Positions 18,001 to 25,811 of a DNA stretch of 64,000 nucleotides are shown here, one piece after another. Each line of letters begins with the position of its first letter. Positions within the stretch are counted from its first letter, which is position 1. Under the pieces are notes generated by a model, which ran no database searches, had not been told where the DNA came from, and was given only the letters and a program-made list of their open reading frames with translations. Where the stretch lies: positions 1 to 64,000 of the forward strand of contig NZ_JAHWGT010000007.1 in assembly GCF_020873895.1 (NCBI RefSeq), written 5' to 3'. This stretch comes from Streptomyces sp. DH12. GTDB lineage: Bacteria > Actinomycetota > Actinomycetes > Streptomycetales > Streptomycetaceae. The position numbers were made by a program, and so were the translations under genes.

Positions 18001-19936
18001 GCCCCTCGGTGCCGTCGCCCGGGGCGGGGCCGGTGTGCCCACCAGTGGTGCCGCCCGTGTTCTGGCGGGGCAGGTGGGCGGCCTTGCGGGCGGAGGGCAG
18101 GCTGAGCAGCTCGGCGAGGCGCTCCTCGGCGGCGATGGACTCGGCGGCGCGCCGCTCCGCCTGGTGGGCGTGGTCGGCGGCCTGCGCGGCGTCGGCGGCG
18201 CGGGCGGCGGCCAGTTCGGCGCGGGACTCGCCGGCGGCGGCCTCCCGGGCGCGCTCCGCGGCGAGGCGGGCGGCCTCGCGGGCGCCGTCCCAGGCGGCGA
18301 CGGCGGTCTTCTCGGCGTCGGCGGCGGCGAGGGCGGCGCGGGCGGGGTCGGCGTCGGGTGCCGTGTCGTCGAGCCAGCCCGCCCGTACCGCCTCGGTGAT
18401 CTCCTGCTCCACCTCGGCGAGGCGCTGGCGCAGGTGGACGGTCTCGCTGCGGGCGCGCTGCGCCTCGGTCGCTGCCGCGGTGGCGTCGCGGTGGGCGGTC
18501 TCGCCTGCCTCCTGGAGGGCGGCGGAGCGCTCTTCCTGCTCGTCGGCGTGGCGCTCGCCCTCCGCCGCGGCGGTCTGGAGGGCGCGGACGAGGTCGGAGG
18601 CGGCCTTGGCGCGGGCGGCGAGGGCAGGTGCGGCATCCCGTTCCGCCTCCTGGATGGCGGCGGCCACGCGCGCGGAGCGGTCGGCTGCGGCGCGGTGCCG
18701 CAGGACGGCCTCGGCGGCCTGCCAGGCGGCGTGCAGGGTGCGGGCGTCGGAGAGTTCGCGGCGCTGGGCGGCGGCGCCCTTCTCGGCGGCGGCGAGCGCC
18801 AGCGAGGCGTGCCGGTAGGCCAGTTCGGCGGCGACGAGGGAGCTGCGGGCGCGGGCCTGCTCGGCTTCGGTGACGGTGTGCGCGGCGGCGGTCACCTGCT
18901 CGGCGAGTTCGGCGGTGCGCGCCCGCTCCTCGGCGGCGCGCGCGCTCAGGCGGCGCGCCAGGGTGCGGGTGCGGCGTTCGGCGGCGGCGTGGACGTCGCG
19001 CATGCGGGCGCGCGTGTCGGCGGCGTCGACGATACGGCCGAGGAGGTCGACGGAGCCGGCGGTGAAGTCGCGTTCGGCGGTGAGTTCGGCGCGGCGGCCG
19101 AGCTTGCCGCCGAATCCGCTGACGAGGTCGGCGAGGCCGTCGGTGTCGCGGGTGTCGGTGACGGCCCTCAGCAGGAGGTCGGTGAAGTCGGAGTCCTTCT
19201 TCACCGCGAAGAGGCCGGCCGCCTCGCCCTCGTCGGCGTTCATCTCGCGCTGGTAGCGGAAGAGTTCCGGGTCGAGGCCGAGGTCGCCGAGGTGTTCGTT
19301 CCAGCGGTCGTGGATCTCCTCCCAGTACACCTCCAGGTGCGGGTACGCCTTGCCGGCCTCGGTGAGGGCGTCGCGGAAGCCCTTCATGGTGCGGCGGCGG
19401 CCCTGCGCGCCGGAGGCGCCCTCGCCGGGCGCGCGGACGGCGGTGGACTCGGCCACGGGGAGGTTGTCGAGGCTGAGGCCGGGGCCGGGGCGGAAGGAGT
19501 ACCACGCCTCGGCGAACTTGCGGGGGTCGTTGGAGACCTGGCGGCCGCGCCACTCGCTGACCTTGCCGACGACGACGAGTTCGCCGGTGAGGGTGTGCTG
19601 CCACTCCAGGGCGACGTGTCCGCAGTCGTCGGCGAGGAGGAACTTGCGCAGGACGCCGGAGCTGGCGCCGCCGAGGGTGTTGCGGTGGCCGGGGAGCATC
19701 ACCGAGAAGATCAGCTTGAGGAGGACGGACTTGCCGCCGCCGTTCTCCAGGAAGAGCACGCCCGCGGGGGCGGGCCGGCGGGGCGGGCCGACCGGTTCGT
19801 CCTCGAAGAACTCCGCCTGGGTGGGGGCGGGTCGGGGCACGGGCTCGCCCACTCCGCGCAGGTCCAGGACGGTGTCGGCGTAGCGGGCACCGGCGGGTCC
19901 GATGGAGTAGAGGCGGACCCGGGACAGCTCGTACAT
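15074..19936 (-). CDS. SMC/MukB-like (MksB/JetC-type) ATPase, 1620 aa
   Basis: This is a very long coiled-coil ATPase with split heads. The N-terminal head has Walker A ENGGGKS with Lys69. Ala/Glu/Arg-rich heptad-like helix runs from about residue 270 to 620. A Gly/Pro-rich linker and a globular hinge follow (about 625-815), then a second long coiled coil. The C-terminal head has signature FSGGQ (Ser1449) and Walker B LFLDNP (Asp1486). Asn1487 stands where many SMC ATPases have the catalytic Glu. The last 45 residues are a Pro/Ser/Glu/Arg-rich tail. It is third in a minus-strand operon behind MksE- and MksF-like genes; no nuclease gene follows. Likely a condensin-like DNA-handling complex; defence or chromosome roles cannot be separated. 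Confidence 0.85.
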   Translation of the reverse strand: MYELSRVRLYSIGPAGARYADTVLDLRGVGEPVPRPAPTQAEFFEDEPVGPPRRPAPAGVLFLENGGGKSVLLKLIFSVMLPGHRNTLGGASSGVLRKFLLADDCGHVALEWQHTLTGELVVVGKVSEWRGRQVSNDPRKFAEAWYSFRPGPGLSLDNLPVAESTAVRAPGEGASGAQGRRRTMKGFRDALTEAGKAYPHLEVYWEEIHDRWNEHLGDLGLDPELFRYQREMNADEGEAAGLFAVKKDSDFTDLLLRAVTDTRDTDGLADLVSGFGGKLGRRAELTAERDFTAGSVDLLGRIVDAADTRARMRDVHAAAERRTRTLARRLSARAAEERARTAELAEQVTAAAHTVTEAEQARARSSLVAAELAYRHASLALAAAEKGAAAQRRELSDARTLHAAWQAAEAVLRHRAAADRSARVAAAIQEAERDAAPALAARAKAASDLVRALQTAAAEGERHADEQEERSAALQEAGETAHRDATAAATEAQRARSETVHLRQRLAEVEQEITEAVRAGWLDDTAPDADPARAALAAADAEKTAVAAWDGAREAARLAAERAREAAAGESRAELAAARAADAAQAADHAHQAERRAAESIAAEERLAELLSLPSARKAAHLPRQNTGGTTGGHTGPAPGDGTEGPSGDGASGDGAAGQRPGAGTAPPRTAQGPLTAEELDRYADELRELLDRNIASGERKLFDLRTAAADDARILGALGDGGLLPPGPDVLATVEFLGEQGVPALPGWRYLAQSVDPADHAAVLAARPELVDGVVVTDPQSYVRAREALAGAALLPRSAVAVGTAAALLAPVPREPADDGEVFLVPPNPAMHDEHAADEERQALRARAAARDEEIRGLAARLAQDRSLAARIGSWRADCPPGMLAELAGAAQAAREAAETARAVLAEARAARAEADEAAAETARVRDDRQDAAQRARRVADALAGLAFRLRERAGWQSRLRELADEAAEAEARAQACLERARAADEDRRAAQRAADDAHRTARALRAERAEIAGAPEHVPDEKPDGTGLLDGGVPRPSLPALREAYRAASQLYEKVGVGADLRAEQARAESDESAALAELDRLTNKVRTRAAQLLDSPDGADGPSRQAAAARAEALVQLLESRASEASEKLGRLRGEAERLAPTDGDAHTELPDELVPADAEQAQTLLRTATGELAARTDALEAARAAHAHLLRAHRAAEDAAGGFDELAALLRDQLREHADDDPREPEPHTGSLEEARQAAAEARRSLRGCAADLSAADSAVREACDVLVRHANSTRYEQVRTPARQQIRELPAAALPEHAARWAEAFAPRLRVLTDELAQLERNRESIVDRLRGLVESALTTLRSAQRLSRLPEGLGEWSGQEFLRIRFEEPDQATLVERLGEVIDEATRAAVRKNSDLRRDGMSLLLRGVHAALQPRGVAVEILKPDAVLRAERVPVGQMGDVFSGGQLLTAAIALYCTMAALRSNDRGRDKHRHAGTLFLDNPIGRANATYLLELQRAVSDALGVQLLYTTGLFDTTALAEFPLVIRLRNDADLRAGLKYISVEEHLRPGLPQPAQEGEPAVHGEITATRMFRRSQPTERPTSERPAPEPPTSQRASTEHPPPERPSPQHRATAG

Positions 19937-20012
19937 GGCGGCGGACTCTCGTCGGTGGTTCGGAAGGGCGGGGCGGGGCGCCGGGGGCGGTGGCGGTGGG
20001 GGCGGGCGGTGG

Positions 20013-20924
20013 TCAGCCGTGGAACGGGAGGCCCGCGTCCGCGGCCAGTTCCAGGTCGTCGCCGTCGGGCGGGGGCAGGAGGGAGGCGGTCCCGTCGGTG
20101 ACGGGGACGACGCCGAGGTCCAGCAGCTCGGCCATGGCGGCGCTGCCGGCCATGTCGCGGACCTGGAGCTGGAAGCGGGCCGTCGTGCGGTAGGCGCCCC
20201 CCGCGTCGTCCCCGGTGCGCTGGAGGAAGCCGGAGTCGGTGAGGAAGGCGACGGCCTTGCCGATGATGCCGGTGGTGGAGCCGGCGAGGCGTCGGGCGTC
20301 CTTGGTGGCCCCGGTGGCGCTGCGCCGCGTGTAGGTGCGCCAGGCGGCCTCCAGTCCGGGGGCGTCGGACGCGGGGTCGGTGTTCTCGCCCTCCCGCTCC
20401 GCCCGCTCCTCCAGGCGGCGGCACGCCTGGCGGACGAAGGCGTCGACGCCGTTCACGGTGATGCGGCCGATGTAGCCGTCGTCGGCGAGGTCCTCGGGCC
20501 GGGGGAAGGCCATGGCGGCGACGGCCAGGTGGGCCAGGCCGTGCAGGAAGCGGTCGGCGGAGTCGGTGGAGGCCCGGCGGGCGTAGTCGCCCATGCGGAC
20601 GGCGAAGACCGAGTCCTCCCCGGCGGTGACGGCCATGCCCGCGCGCGGGGAGACCTCCAGGACGACGAGGCCGAGGCCGGTGGCGACGGCGTCGGCGAGC
20701 CGGGCGAAGGGCGGGTCCTCGCGGTAGCGGCGGAGCAGTTCGGCGTACTCGGCGTCGCGGGCCGGGAGCAGCCTGGGCTGGAGGCCGAAGGAGACGAGCC
20801 GCGCGGCGTCGGCGGCGTCGGCGGGCGTGACGCCGCCCGACGCGGCGGACCCGGTGGGCGCGGCGGCCTGCCCGGCGTCCGGCTCGCTCCACGCGTCGGC
20901 GTGCTCGGCGTGGTGGTCGCTCAC
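20013..20924 (-). CDS. MksE/JetB-like accessory subunit of the SMC-like complex
   Basis: The 303-aa protein is soluble. It has an acidic, Ala-rich N-terminus, a central alpha/beta region (LGLVVLEVSPRAGMAV) and a C-terminal winged-helix-like part (KAVAFLTDSGFLQRTG, then a GGAYRTT wing at about residues 235-255). Size, position between the putative kleisin and SMC genes, and the winged-helix layout fit the MukE/MksE/JetB type. I see no unmistakable sequence signature, so this rests largely on gene order. It is separated by 76 bp from the SMC gene and by 45 bp from the upstream gene. Confidence 0.65.
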   Translation of the reverse strand: MSDHHAEHADAWSEPDAGQAAAPTGSAASGGVTPADAADAARLVSFGLQPRLLPARDAEYAELLRRYREDPPFARLADAVATGLGLVVLEVSPRAGMAVTAGEDSVFAVRMGDYARRASTDSADRFLHGLAHLAVAAMAFPRPEDLADDGYIGRITVNGVDAFVRQACRRLEERAEREGENTDPASDAPGLEAAWRTYTRRSATGATKDARRLAGSTTGIIGKAVAFLTDSGFLQRTGDDAGGAYRTTARFQLQVRDMAGSAAMAELLDLGVVPVTDGTASLLPPPDGDDLELAADAGLPFHG

Positions 20925-20969
20925 GGCTGGTGCTCCTCGGTGCTGCTGGTGGTCGCGGTCATGCGGGGG

Positions 20970-22496
20970 CTAGGTGCGGTCGGCGGCCATGCCGGCCGCG
21001 TCGAGCAGGGCGGTACCGACGATGAGGTCCGCGCCGCCGAACTCGGGGTCGTCGAGCTGCGAGCCGTCGTCGACGGCGAACAGCAGGCGCTCCTCGCCCT
21101 GCCGGTAGGCGGTGCCGACCGGGGGGCTCGCCGCGTGCACCGCGAGGAGGGCGACCAGGTAGGGCAGGTCGGGGTCCTTCAGGCGGGCCTCGGCGAGGAG
21201 GCCGGAGAGCCGGCGGGGCGCGTCGTGCTCCAGGTCGAGCAGGGCCATGGCCGTCGCGAGCTGCTCCTCGCTGAAACGGCTGTCGTCGGGGGTGGCGATC
21301 AGGTCCGGCTCGGGCATCTCCGCGCCGAGGTGTTCGCGCTCGGCGGGCGGGGTGAGGAGGAGGTCGACGAGGTCGCCGAGGCGTACCGCGCCGGGGGTGC
21401 GCAGACCCGTGCCGCGGGCGAAGTAGGCGTCGGTGACGCGGGTGGCCTGCTCCAGCGGGAGCGGCAGCACGGGCGCGAGGAGCTGCCCGTAGAGGTCCAG
21501 GCCGGTACGGGCGGCGGGCTGGGCGAAGGCTTGGCGGTCCTGCTCGGCGCGGAAGAGCGGGCCCGCCTCCAGCAGGCGGGACTGGAGCTGCGTGTGACGG
21601 CGGATGCAGTCCTTGACGATGTCGACGAGCTCGGCGGCGCGCCGCTTGTGCTCGGGCTCCTCCGCCTCGTCGCGGGCCTTGCGGATGTTGGTGAGGATGG
21701 CGTTCTCGTGGCGGTAGCGGTCCGCGACGTGGTCCAGGGCCTCGTCGATCATGTCGGGCACGGTGGAGAGCCAGTCGACCGCGCGGACGTTGCGCCGGGT
21801 GGCCTCCAGGGTCTTGCGGAGGGTCTCGGCGTACTGCACGGTGCGGTACCGGGCCTGCTCGGCGGCGAGCTGGGCGTCGGCGAGCCGGCCCCGGCTGATC
21901 AGCACCTCCAGCTTGACCTCGGCGGCGATCTGGGCGCTGGTGACGTCGGTGTCGAGGGCCCCGACGAGGACGTTGACGGCTTCGTCGGTGGTGCGGAGGT
22001 AGACGCTGCCGCCGTACCCGGGCACCTCCTCGATGAGCTTGAAGTCGTAGTCCCGGCGGACGTAGACGCCGTCGGCGCCGAACGTGCCGTAGACGGCGCG
22101 GAAGCCGCGGTCGACGCTGCCGACGTTGATGAGGTTCTCCAGGACCCAGCGGGCGACGCGCTCGTGTTCGGCGGCCGGGCGGCGGGGGGCCTGGGCGGCG
22201 ACGCGGGGCAGCAGGCGGGCGACGACCTGCTCGTGGTCGGCGCCGGTGTCGAAGTCCATGTTGAGCGTGACGAGGTCGATCGCCGCAAGGGCGACCTCCG
22301 CCATGGCGTAGACCGAGTACTCGCCCGCCAGGTTCGCCTTGCGGGCGTCCAGGTCGTGCAGGGGCGCGGTACAGGCGAGCGCGCGCAGGCGCCGCGCCAG
22401 TCCTTCGTCGGCGGCCGGGCCCTGCGCGGGCCGCGGCCCCGCGCTGAGCTGGGGCGGAACGAGTTCCGTCGGTTCCGTCGGGGCAGGCGAAGTCAC
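20970..22496 (-). CDS. MksF/JetA-like (putative kleisin) subunit of the SMC-like complex
   Basis: The 508-aa protein is mostly helical. A winged-helix-like block lies at about residues 110-180 (ARWVLENLINVG, then YGGSVYLRTTDEA as a wing). Long amphipathic helices follow at 195-315 with a KARDEAEEPEHKRRA stretch, then a separate C-terminal domain from about 335. A winged helix plus middle helices plus C-terminal domain is the MukF/MksF/JetA plan. The GTG at 22496 has TACTCT exactly 7 nt upstream, suggesting a leaderless transcript that starts the operon. GAGGA lies too far away (about 17 nt) to be a normal ribosome site. Confidence 0.65.
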   Translation of the reverse strand: MTSPAPTEPTELVPPQLSAGPRPAQGPAADEGLARRLRALACTAPLHDLDARKANLAGEYSVYAMAEVALAAIDLVTLNMDFDTGADHEQVVARLLPRVAAQAPRRPAAEHERVARWVLENLINVGSVDRGFRAVYGTFGADGVYVRRDYDFKLIEEVPGYGGSVYLRTTDEAVNVLVGALDTDVTSAQIAAEVKLEVLISRGRLADAQLAAEQARYRTVQYAETLRKTLEATRRNVRAVDWLSTVPDMIDEALDHVADRYRHENAILTNIRKARDEAEEPEHKRRAAELVDIVKDCIRRHTQLQSRLLEAGPLFRAEQDRQAFAQPAARTGLDLYGQLLAPVLPLPLEQATRVTDAYFARGTGLRTPGAVRLGDLVDLLLTPPAEREHLGAEMPEPDLIATPDDSRFSEEQLATAMALLDLEHDAPRRLSGLLAEARLKDPDLPYLVALLAVHAASPPVGTAYRQGEERLLFAVDDGSQLDDPEFGGADLIVGTALLDAAGMAADRT

Positions 22497-22503
22497 GCTG
22501 CAC

Positions 22504-22533
22504 AGAGTAGGTCCTCGCGGTGACAGCGGTCGA
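22504..22533 (-). promoter_or_regulatory. Promoter of the SMC-like operon, leaderless
   Basis: On the minus strand TCGACC (22533-22528) and TACTCT (22509-22504) are 18 bp apart. The -10 is 7 nt from the GTG start, so RNA would begin at or next to the start codon. Confidence 0.5.
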
Positions 22534-22553
22534 AACGGCGCGGGTCGGCGGGG

Positions 22554-22685
22554 GGTGCGCGGCCGGCGCGGGGCGGGCCTGCCAGGCGGTACCGGCGGAC
22601 GCCCGGGGCGGTGGGCGGCGGTGCGCGGCCGGCACGGGGCGGGCCTGCCACGGCGGTACGGGCGGGGACCCGGGGCGGTGCGGGG
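22554..22685. repeat. 66-bp imperfect tandem duplication
   Basis: Two copies, 22554-22619 and 22620-22685, both begin GGTGCGCGGCCGGC and contain GGGGCGGGCCTGCCA and a GGTAC core. They differ at several bases and one indel. They fill the gap between the GntR stop and the SMC-operon promoter. Confidence 0.75.
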
Positions 22686-22690
22686 GCGGC

Positions 22691-23404
22691 TCAGCCCCGG
22701 GGCGGGTCGGCGTGGGTCACGCGCCGGGCGTACACGTCGACGAGCTGGGCGCGCGAGTCGTCGAGGTACGCGCCGAGGAGTCGCTCGGCGGTGGTGCGCT
22801 CCCCCGCCCGCAGCGCGTCGAGGATCTCCCGGTTGCGCGTCAGGTACGGCTCGTGGAGGGCGTGCGGGTCGTCCACCACGTGGAAGGCGAGGCGGAGTTC
22901 GGCGAGGACGCCGCGCATCAGTTCGTCGGTGCGCTCGCTCCCGGCGAGGGCGACCAGCTCGCGGTGGAAGTGGATGTTGGCGGTGGACACGCCCTTCCAG
23001 TCGCCGGCGCGGGCGTTCCGCTCGCCCTCCGCGACGGCGTCGGCCAGCCCGTCGAGGGCGAACGGCGGGTCGCCGAGGTCGTGTACGACGGCGCACTCGA
23101 CGAGGTGGCGGATGCGGTAGATGTCGACGACGTCGTCGACGGCGAGGACCCGGACGAAGACGCCGCGGTTCAGCTCGTGGACGAGCAGGCGCTCGTGGGT
23201 GAGGAGCCGGAACGCCTCGCGCAGGGTGTTGCGGGAGACGCCGAGCGCGCCGCCGATGCCGTCCTCGGACAGTCGGGTGCCGGGCGGGAAGTACCCCTCG
23301 GCGATGCGTGTGCGCAGGATGTCCGCCACCCGCTCGGCCGTGCTGGTGCGCCCCAGCAGCGCGCGGTCCTCGTGCAGTCCGCCGCCCGTCGTTCCCACCG
23401 GCAC
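22691..23404 (-). CDS. GntR/FadR-family transcriptional regulator
   Basis: The 237-aa protein has an N-terminal winged helix (about residues 22-85: LSEDGIGGALGVSRNTLREAFRLL) and a C-terminal FCD-type helical domain with likely metal-ligand His/Asp residues (HFHRELVALAG, LHEPYLTRNREI). It starts with GTG at 23404 after GGGAGGG. It is divergent from an MFS gene that leads into pxpABC. A palindrome in that promoter (23510-23526) is its likely operator. The ligand is probably the transported acid, perhaps 5-oxoproline; that is inference from context. Confidence 0.9.
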   Translation of the reverse strand: MPVGTTGGGLHEDRALLGRTSTAERVADILRTRIAEGYFPPGTRLSEDGIGGALGVSRNTLREAFRLLTHERLLVHELNRGVFVRVLAVDDVVDIYRIRHLVECAVVHDLGDPPFALDGLADAVAEGERNARAGDWKGVSTANIHFHRELVALAGSERTDELMRGVLAELRLAFHVVDDPHALHEPYLTRNREILDALRAGERTTAERLLGAYLDDSRAQLVDVYARRVTHADPPRG

Positions 23405-23504
23405 CGTCGTCCCTCCCGTGGAGCCCCAGCCCGTCTGCCGCCGCCATCGTAGATCCGGGCGGGGAAGGGGTGGCCGGAGGTGCCGGGAGGGTTGTCCACA
23501 GCCC

Positions 23505-23534
23505 TTGTCGGATCGTTCAACGATCCTCTACGTT
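23505..23534 (+). promoter_or_regulatory. Promoter of the MFS-pxpABC operon with embedded GntR-type operator
   Basis: TTGTCG (23505-23510) and TACGTT (23529-23534) are 18 bp apart. Between them lies the palindrome GGATCGT-TCA-ACGATCC (23510-23526), the kind of site an FCD-type GntR protein binds. Occupancy would block RNA polymerase. Confidence 0.65.
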
Positions 23535-23587
23535 GTCGGGCACCGCACGGCTCCCCAGGCACGCTCCTCACCCTCTGCGAGGTGCAG

Positions 23588-24964
23588 ATGAGTACGACCC
23601 GGAAGACCCCGAAGACACCGAAGACCCCGCAGTCCCCTGGGTCCCCGAAGCCGCCGAGGCCCGCGGCCGGCCGGGATGGCGCGGCCGCGGAGCCCGGGCC
23701 GCCGCCCGGGGACGCGGAGGGGCCGGAGGTCGACGAGCGGCCGTTCGCTTGGCTGCGCGCCCTCGGGCCCCGCGGCCGCCGCGCCTTCGCCGGCGCGTTC
23801 GGCGGGTACGCCCTGGACTCGTACGACTTCTTCACCCTGCCGCTGAGCATGGTGGCCATCGCCGCCTACTTCCGGCTCGACAGCGGTCAGACCGGGCTGC
23901 TGACCACCGTCACGCTGGTCGTGTCGGCCGTGGGCGGCGCGCTCGCCGGCATCCTGGCCGACCGGATCGGCCGCGTGCGCGCGCTGATGATCACCGTGAT
24001 GACGTACGCCGTCTTCACCGTCGCCTGCGGCTTCGCGACCGACTACGGGACGCTGCTGGTCTTCCGCGCCCTGCAGGGCCTCGGTTTCGGCGGTGAGTGG
24101 GCGGTCGGCGCCATCCTCGTCGCCGAGTACGCGTCCGCGCGGCACCGGGGGCGCACCCTGGGCGGCGTGCAGAGCGCGTGGGCGGCCGGCTGGGCCCTCG
24201 CCGTCGTCGTGTACACCCTGGTCTTCCACTTCCTCGACCCCGACACCGCGTGGCGCGTGATGTTCTGGACGGGCGCGCTGCCGGCGCTCCTGGTGGTCTA
24301 CGTCCGGCGCAACGTCCAGGACGCCCCGGAGGCCGAGCGGGTCCGGCGGGCCAGCGCCCGCCGCGGCTCCTTCGCGGAGATCTTCCGCCCCCGGCTGGCG
24401 CGCACCACCCTGTTCGCGGTGCTGCTGTCCACCGGTGTGCAGGGCGGCTACTACACACTGGCCACATGGGTGCCCACCTACCTCAAGACGGAGCGCGGCC
24501 TCTCCGTCGTCGGCACCGGCGGCTATCTGGTGTTCCTCATATCCGGGGCCTTCATCGGCTACCTGACCGGCGGCTACCTGACGGACCGGATCGGCCGGAA
24601 GCGGAACATCGCGCTGTTCGCCGTCCTGTCGGCGGTGTCCATCGTGGCGTACACGAACATCCCGGCCGGGGCGGACGGGCTGGTGCTCGTCCTCGGCTTC
24701 CCGCTCGGCTTCTGCATGTCGGCCATCTTCAGCGGCTTCGGCTCGTTCCTCGCGGAGCTCTATCCGACGTCGGTGCGCGGCACGGGTCAGGGGTTCACGT
24801 ACAACACGGGCCGCGCGGTGGGGGCGTTCTTCCCGACCCTGGTCGGCTTCCTCGCGGGGAGCTGGGGCGTGGGCGGGGCCCTCGTCTTCGGGGCGGTGGG
24901 GTACGGCATCGCGGTGCTGGCGCTGCTCGGGCTGCCCGAGACGCGCGGGAGGGAGCTGCCGTGA
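23588..24964 (+). CDS. MFS transporter, putative 5-oxoproline/organic acid symporter
   Basis: The 458-aa membrane protein has 12 predicted helices and the MFS loop ADRIGRVRAL between helices 2 and 3, repeated as TDRIGRKRNI in the second half. This pattern is usual for metabolite:H+ symporters. A short Lys/Pro/Thr-rich cytosolic N-terminus has TPK repeats. The ATG at 23588 follows GAGGTG; an upstream frame extension is unconserved. It heads an apparent operon with pxpABC (73 bp to pxpA), under a GntR-type operator. Its role as 5-oxoproline importer is inferred only from these neighbours. Confidence 0.88.
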   Translation: MSTTRKTPKTPKTPQSPGSPKPPRPAAGRDGAAAEPGPPPGDAEGPEVDERPFAWLRALGPRGRRAFAGAFGGYALDSYDFFTLPLSMVAIAAYFRLDSGQTGLLTTVTLVVSAVGGALAGILADRIGRVRALMITVMTYAVFTVACGFATDYGTLLVFRALQGLGFGGEWAVGAILVAEYASARHRGRTLGGVQSAWAAGWALAVVVYTLVFHFLDPDTAWRVMFWTGALPALLVVYVRRNVQDAPEAERVRRASARRGSFAEIFRPRLARTTLFAVLLSTGVQGGYYTLATWVPTYLKTERGLSVVGTGGYLVFLISGAFIGYLTGGYLTDRIGRKRNIALFAVLSAVSIVAYTNIPAGADGLVLVLGFPLGFCMSAIFSGFGSFLAELYPTSVRGTGQGFTYNTGRAVGAFFPTLVGFLAGSWGVGGALVFGAVGYGIAVLALLGLPETRGRELP

Positions 24965-25037
24965 CGGATGGTGGAGGAAGAAGAGGAGCGGCGAGCGCCG
25001 CCGCAGGGCGAACGGGACCGCGGAGGGGCCGAGGCAC

Positions 25038-25811
25038 GTGACCGGGACGACGATGGCGACGATGGACCTCAACGCCGACCTCGGCGAGGGCTTCGGCCGG
25101 TGGCGGCTGACCGACGACGAGCGGCTCCTGTCGGTGGTGACCAGCGCCAACGTGGCGTGCGGCTTCCACGCTGGCGACGCGGTCACCATGCGCCGCGTGT
25201 GCGCCCTCGCCGCCGAGCGGGGCGTGCGCATCGGCGCCCAGGTCTCCTACCGCGACCTCGCCGGCTTCGGGCGGCGGGCCATGGACGTGCCGCCGGACGA
25301 GCTGGCGGCCGAGGTGGCCTACCAGATCGGGGCGCTGGAGGTCTTCGCGCGGGCGGCCGGGGCGGGGGTGGCGTACGTCAAGCCGCACGGCGCCCTGTAC
25401 AACCGGGTGGTGCGCGACGGCGAGCAGGCCCGGGCCGTGGTGGAGGGGGTGCTGCTGGCCGGCGGGGGGCTGCCCCTGCTGTGCCTGCCCGGTTCGGTGC
25501 TGCACCGGTGCGCCGGGGAGGCGGGGCTGCCGGTGGTGGCGGAGGCGTTCGCGGACCGGGCGTACACGGCGGACGGCACGCTCGTGCCGCGGACGGAGCA
25601 GGGCGCCGTCCTCCATGACCCGGCCCAGGTGGTGGCGCGGTCGGTGGACATCGCGCGGTCCGGGACGGTGGCCTCGCACGACGGGTGGCCCGTCCCGGTC
25701 CGGGCCCGGTCGTTGTGCGTGCACGGCGACACCCCGGGGTCCGTGGAGCTGGCCCGGCGGGTGAGGGCGGCGCTGGAGGACGCCGGGGTCCGGGTGGAGG
25801 CGTTCGCATGA
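25038..25811 (+). CDS. pxpA: 5-oxoprolinase subunit A (LamB/YcsF family)
   Basis: The 257-aa cytosolic subunit belongs to the ATP-dependent 5-oxoprolinase PxpABC, which opens 5-oxoproline (pyroglutamate) to glutamate. LamB/YcsF motifs are intact: MDLNADLGEGFGRW at the N-terminus, NVACGFHAGD, and YVKPHGALYN. GTG at 25038 is used here; ATG at 25053 or 25062 are possible shorter starts, and the ribosome site (GGAGGGG or GAGG) does not decide. Its stop overlaps the next start (ATGA). Confidence 0.93.
   Translation: MTGTTMATMDLNADLGEGFGRWRLTDDERLLSVVTSANVACGFHAGDAVTMRRVCALAAERGVRIGAQVSYRDLAGFGRRAMDVPPDELAAEVAYQIGALEVFARAAGAGVAYVKPHGALYNRVVRDGEQARAVVEGVLLAGGGLPLLCLPGSVLHRCAGEAGLPVVAEAFADRAYTADGTLVPRTEQGAVLHDPAQVVARSVDIARSGTVASHDGWPVPVRARSLCVHGDTPGSVELARRVRAALEDAGVRVEAFA

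Noticed and set aside
15050-20101. 1683-aa plus-strand open frame rich in Gly/Ala/Val
   Set aside because: It is the antisense shadow of the SMC-like gene; composition is a product of GC-biased codons and it has no domain.
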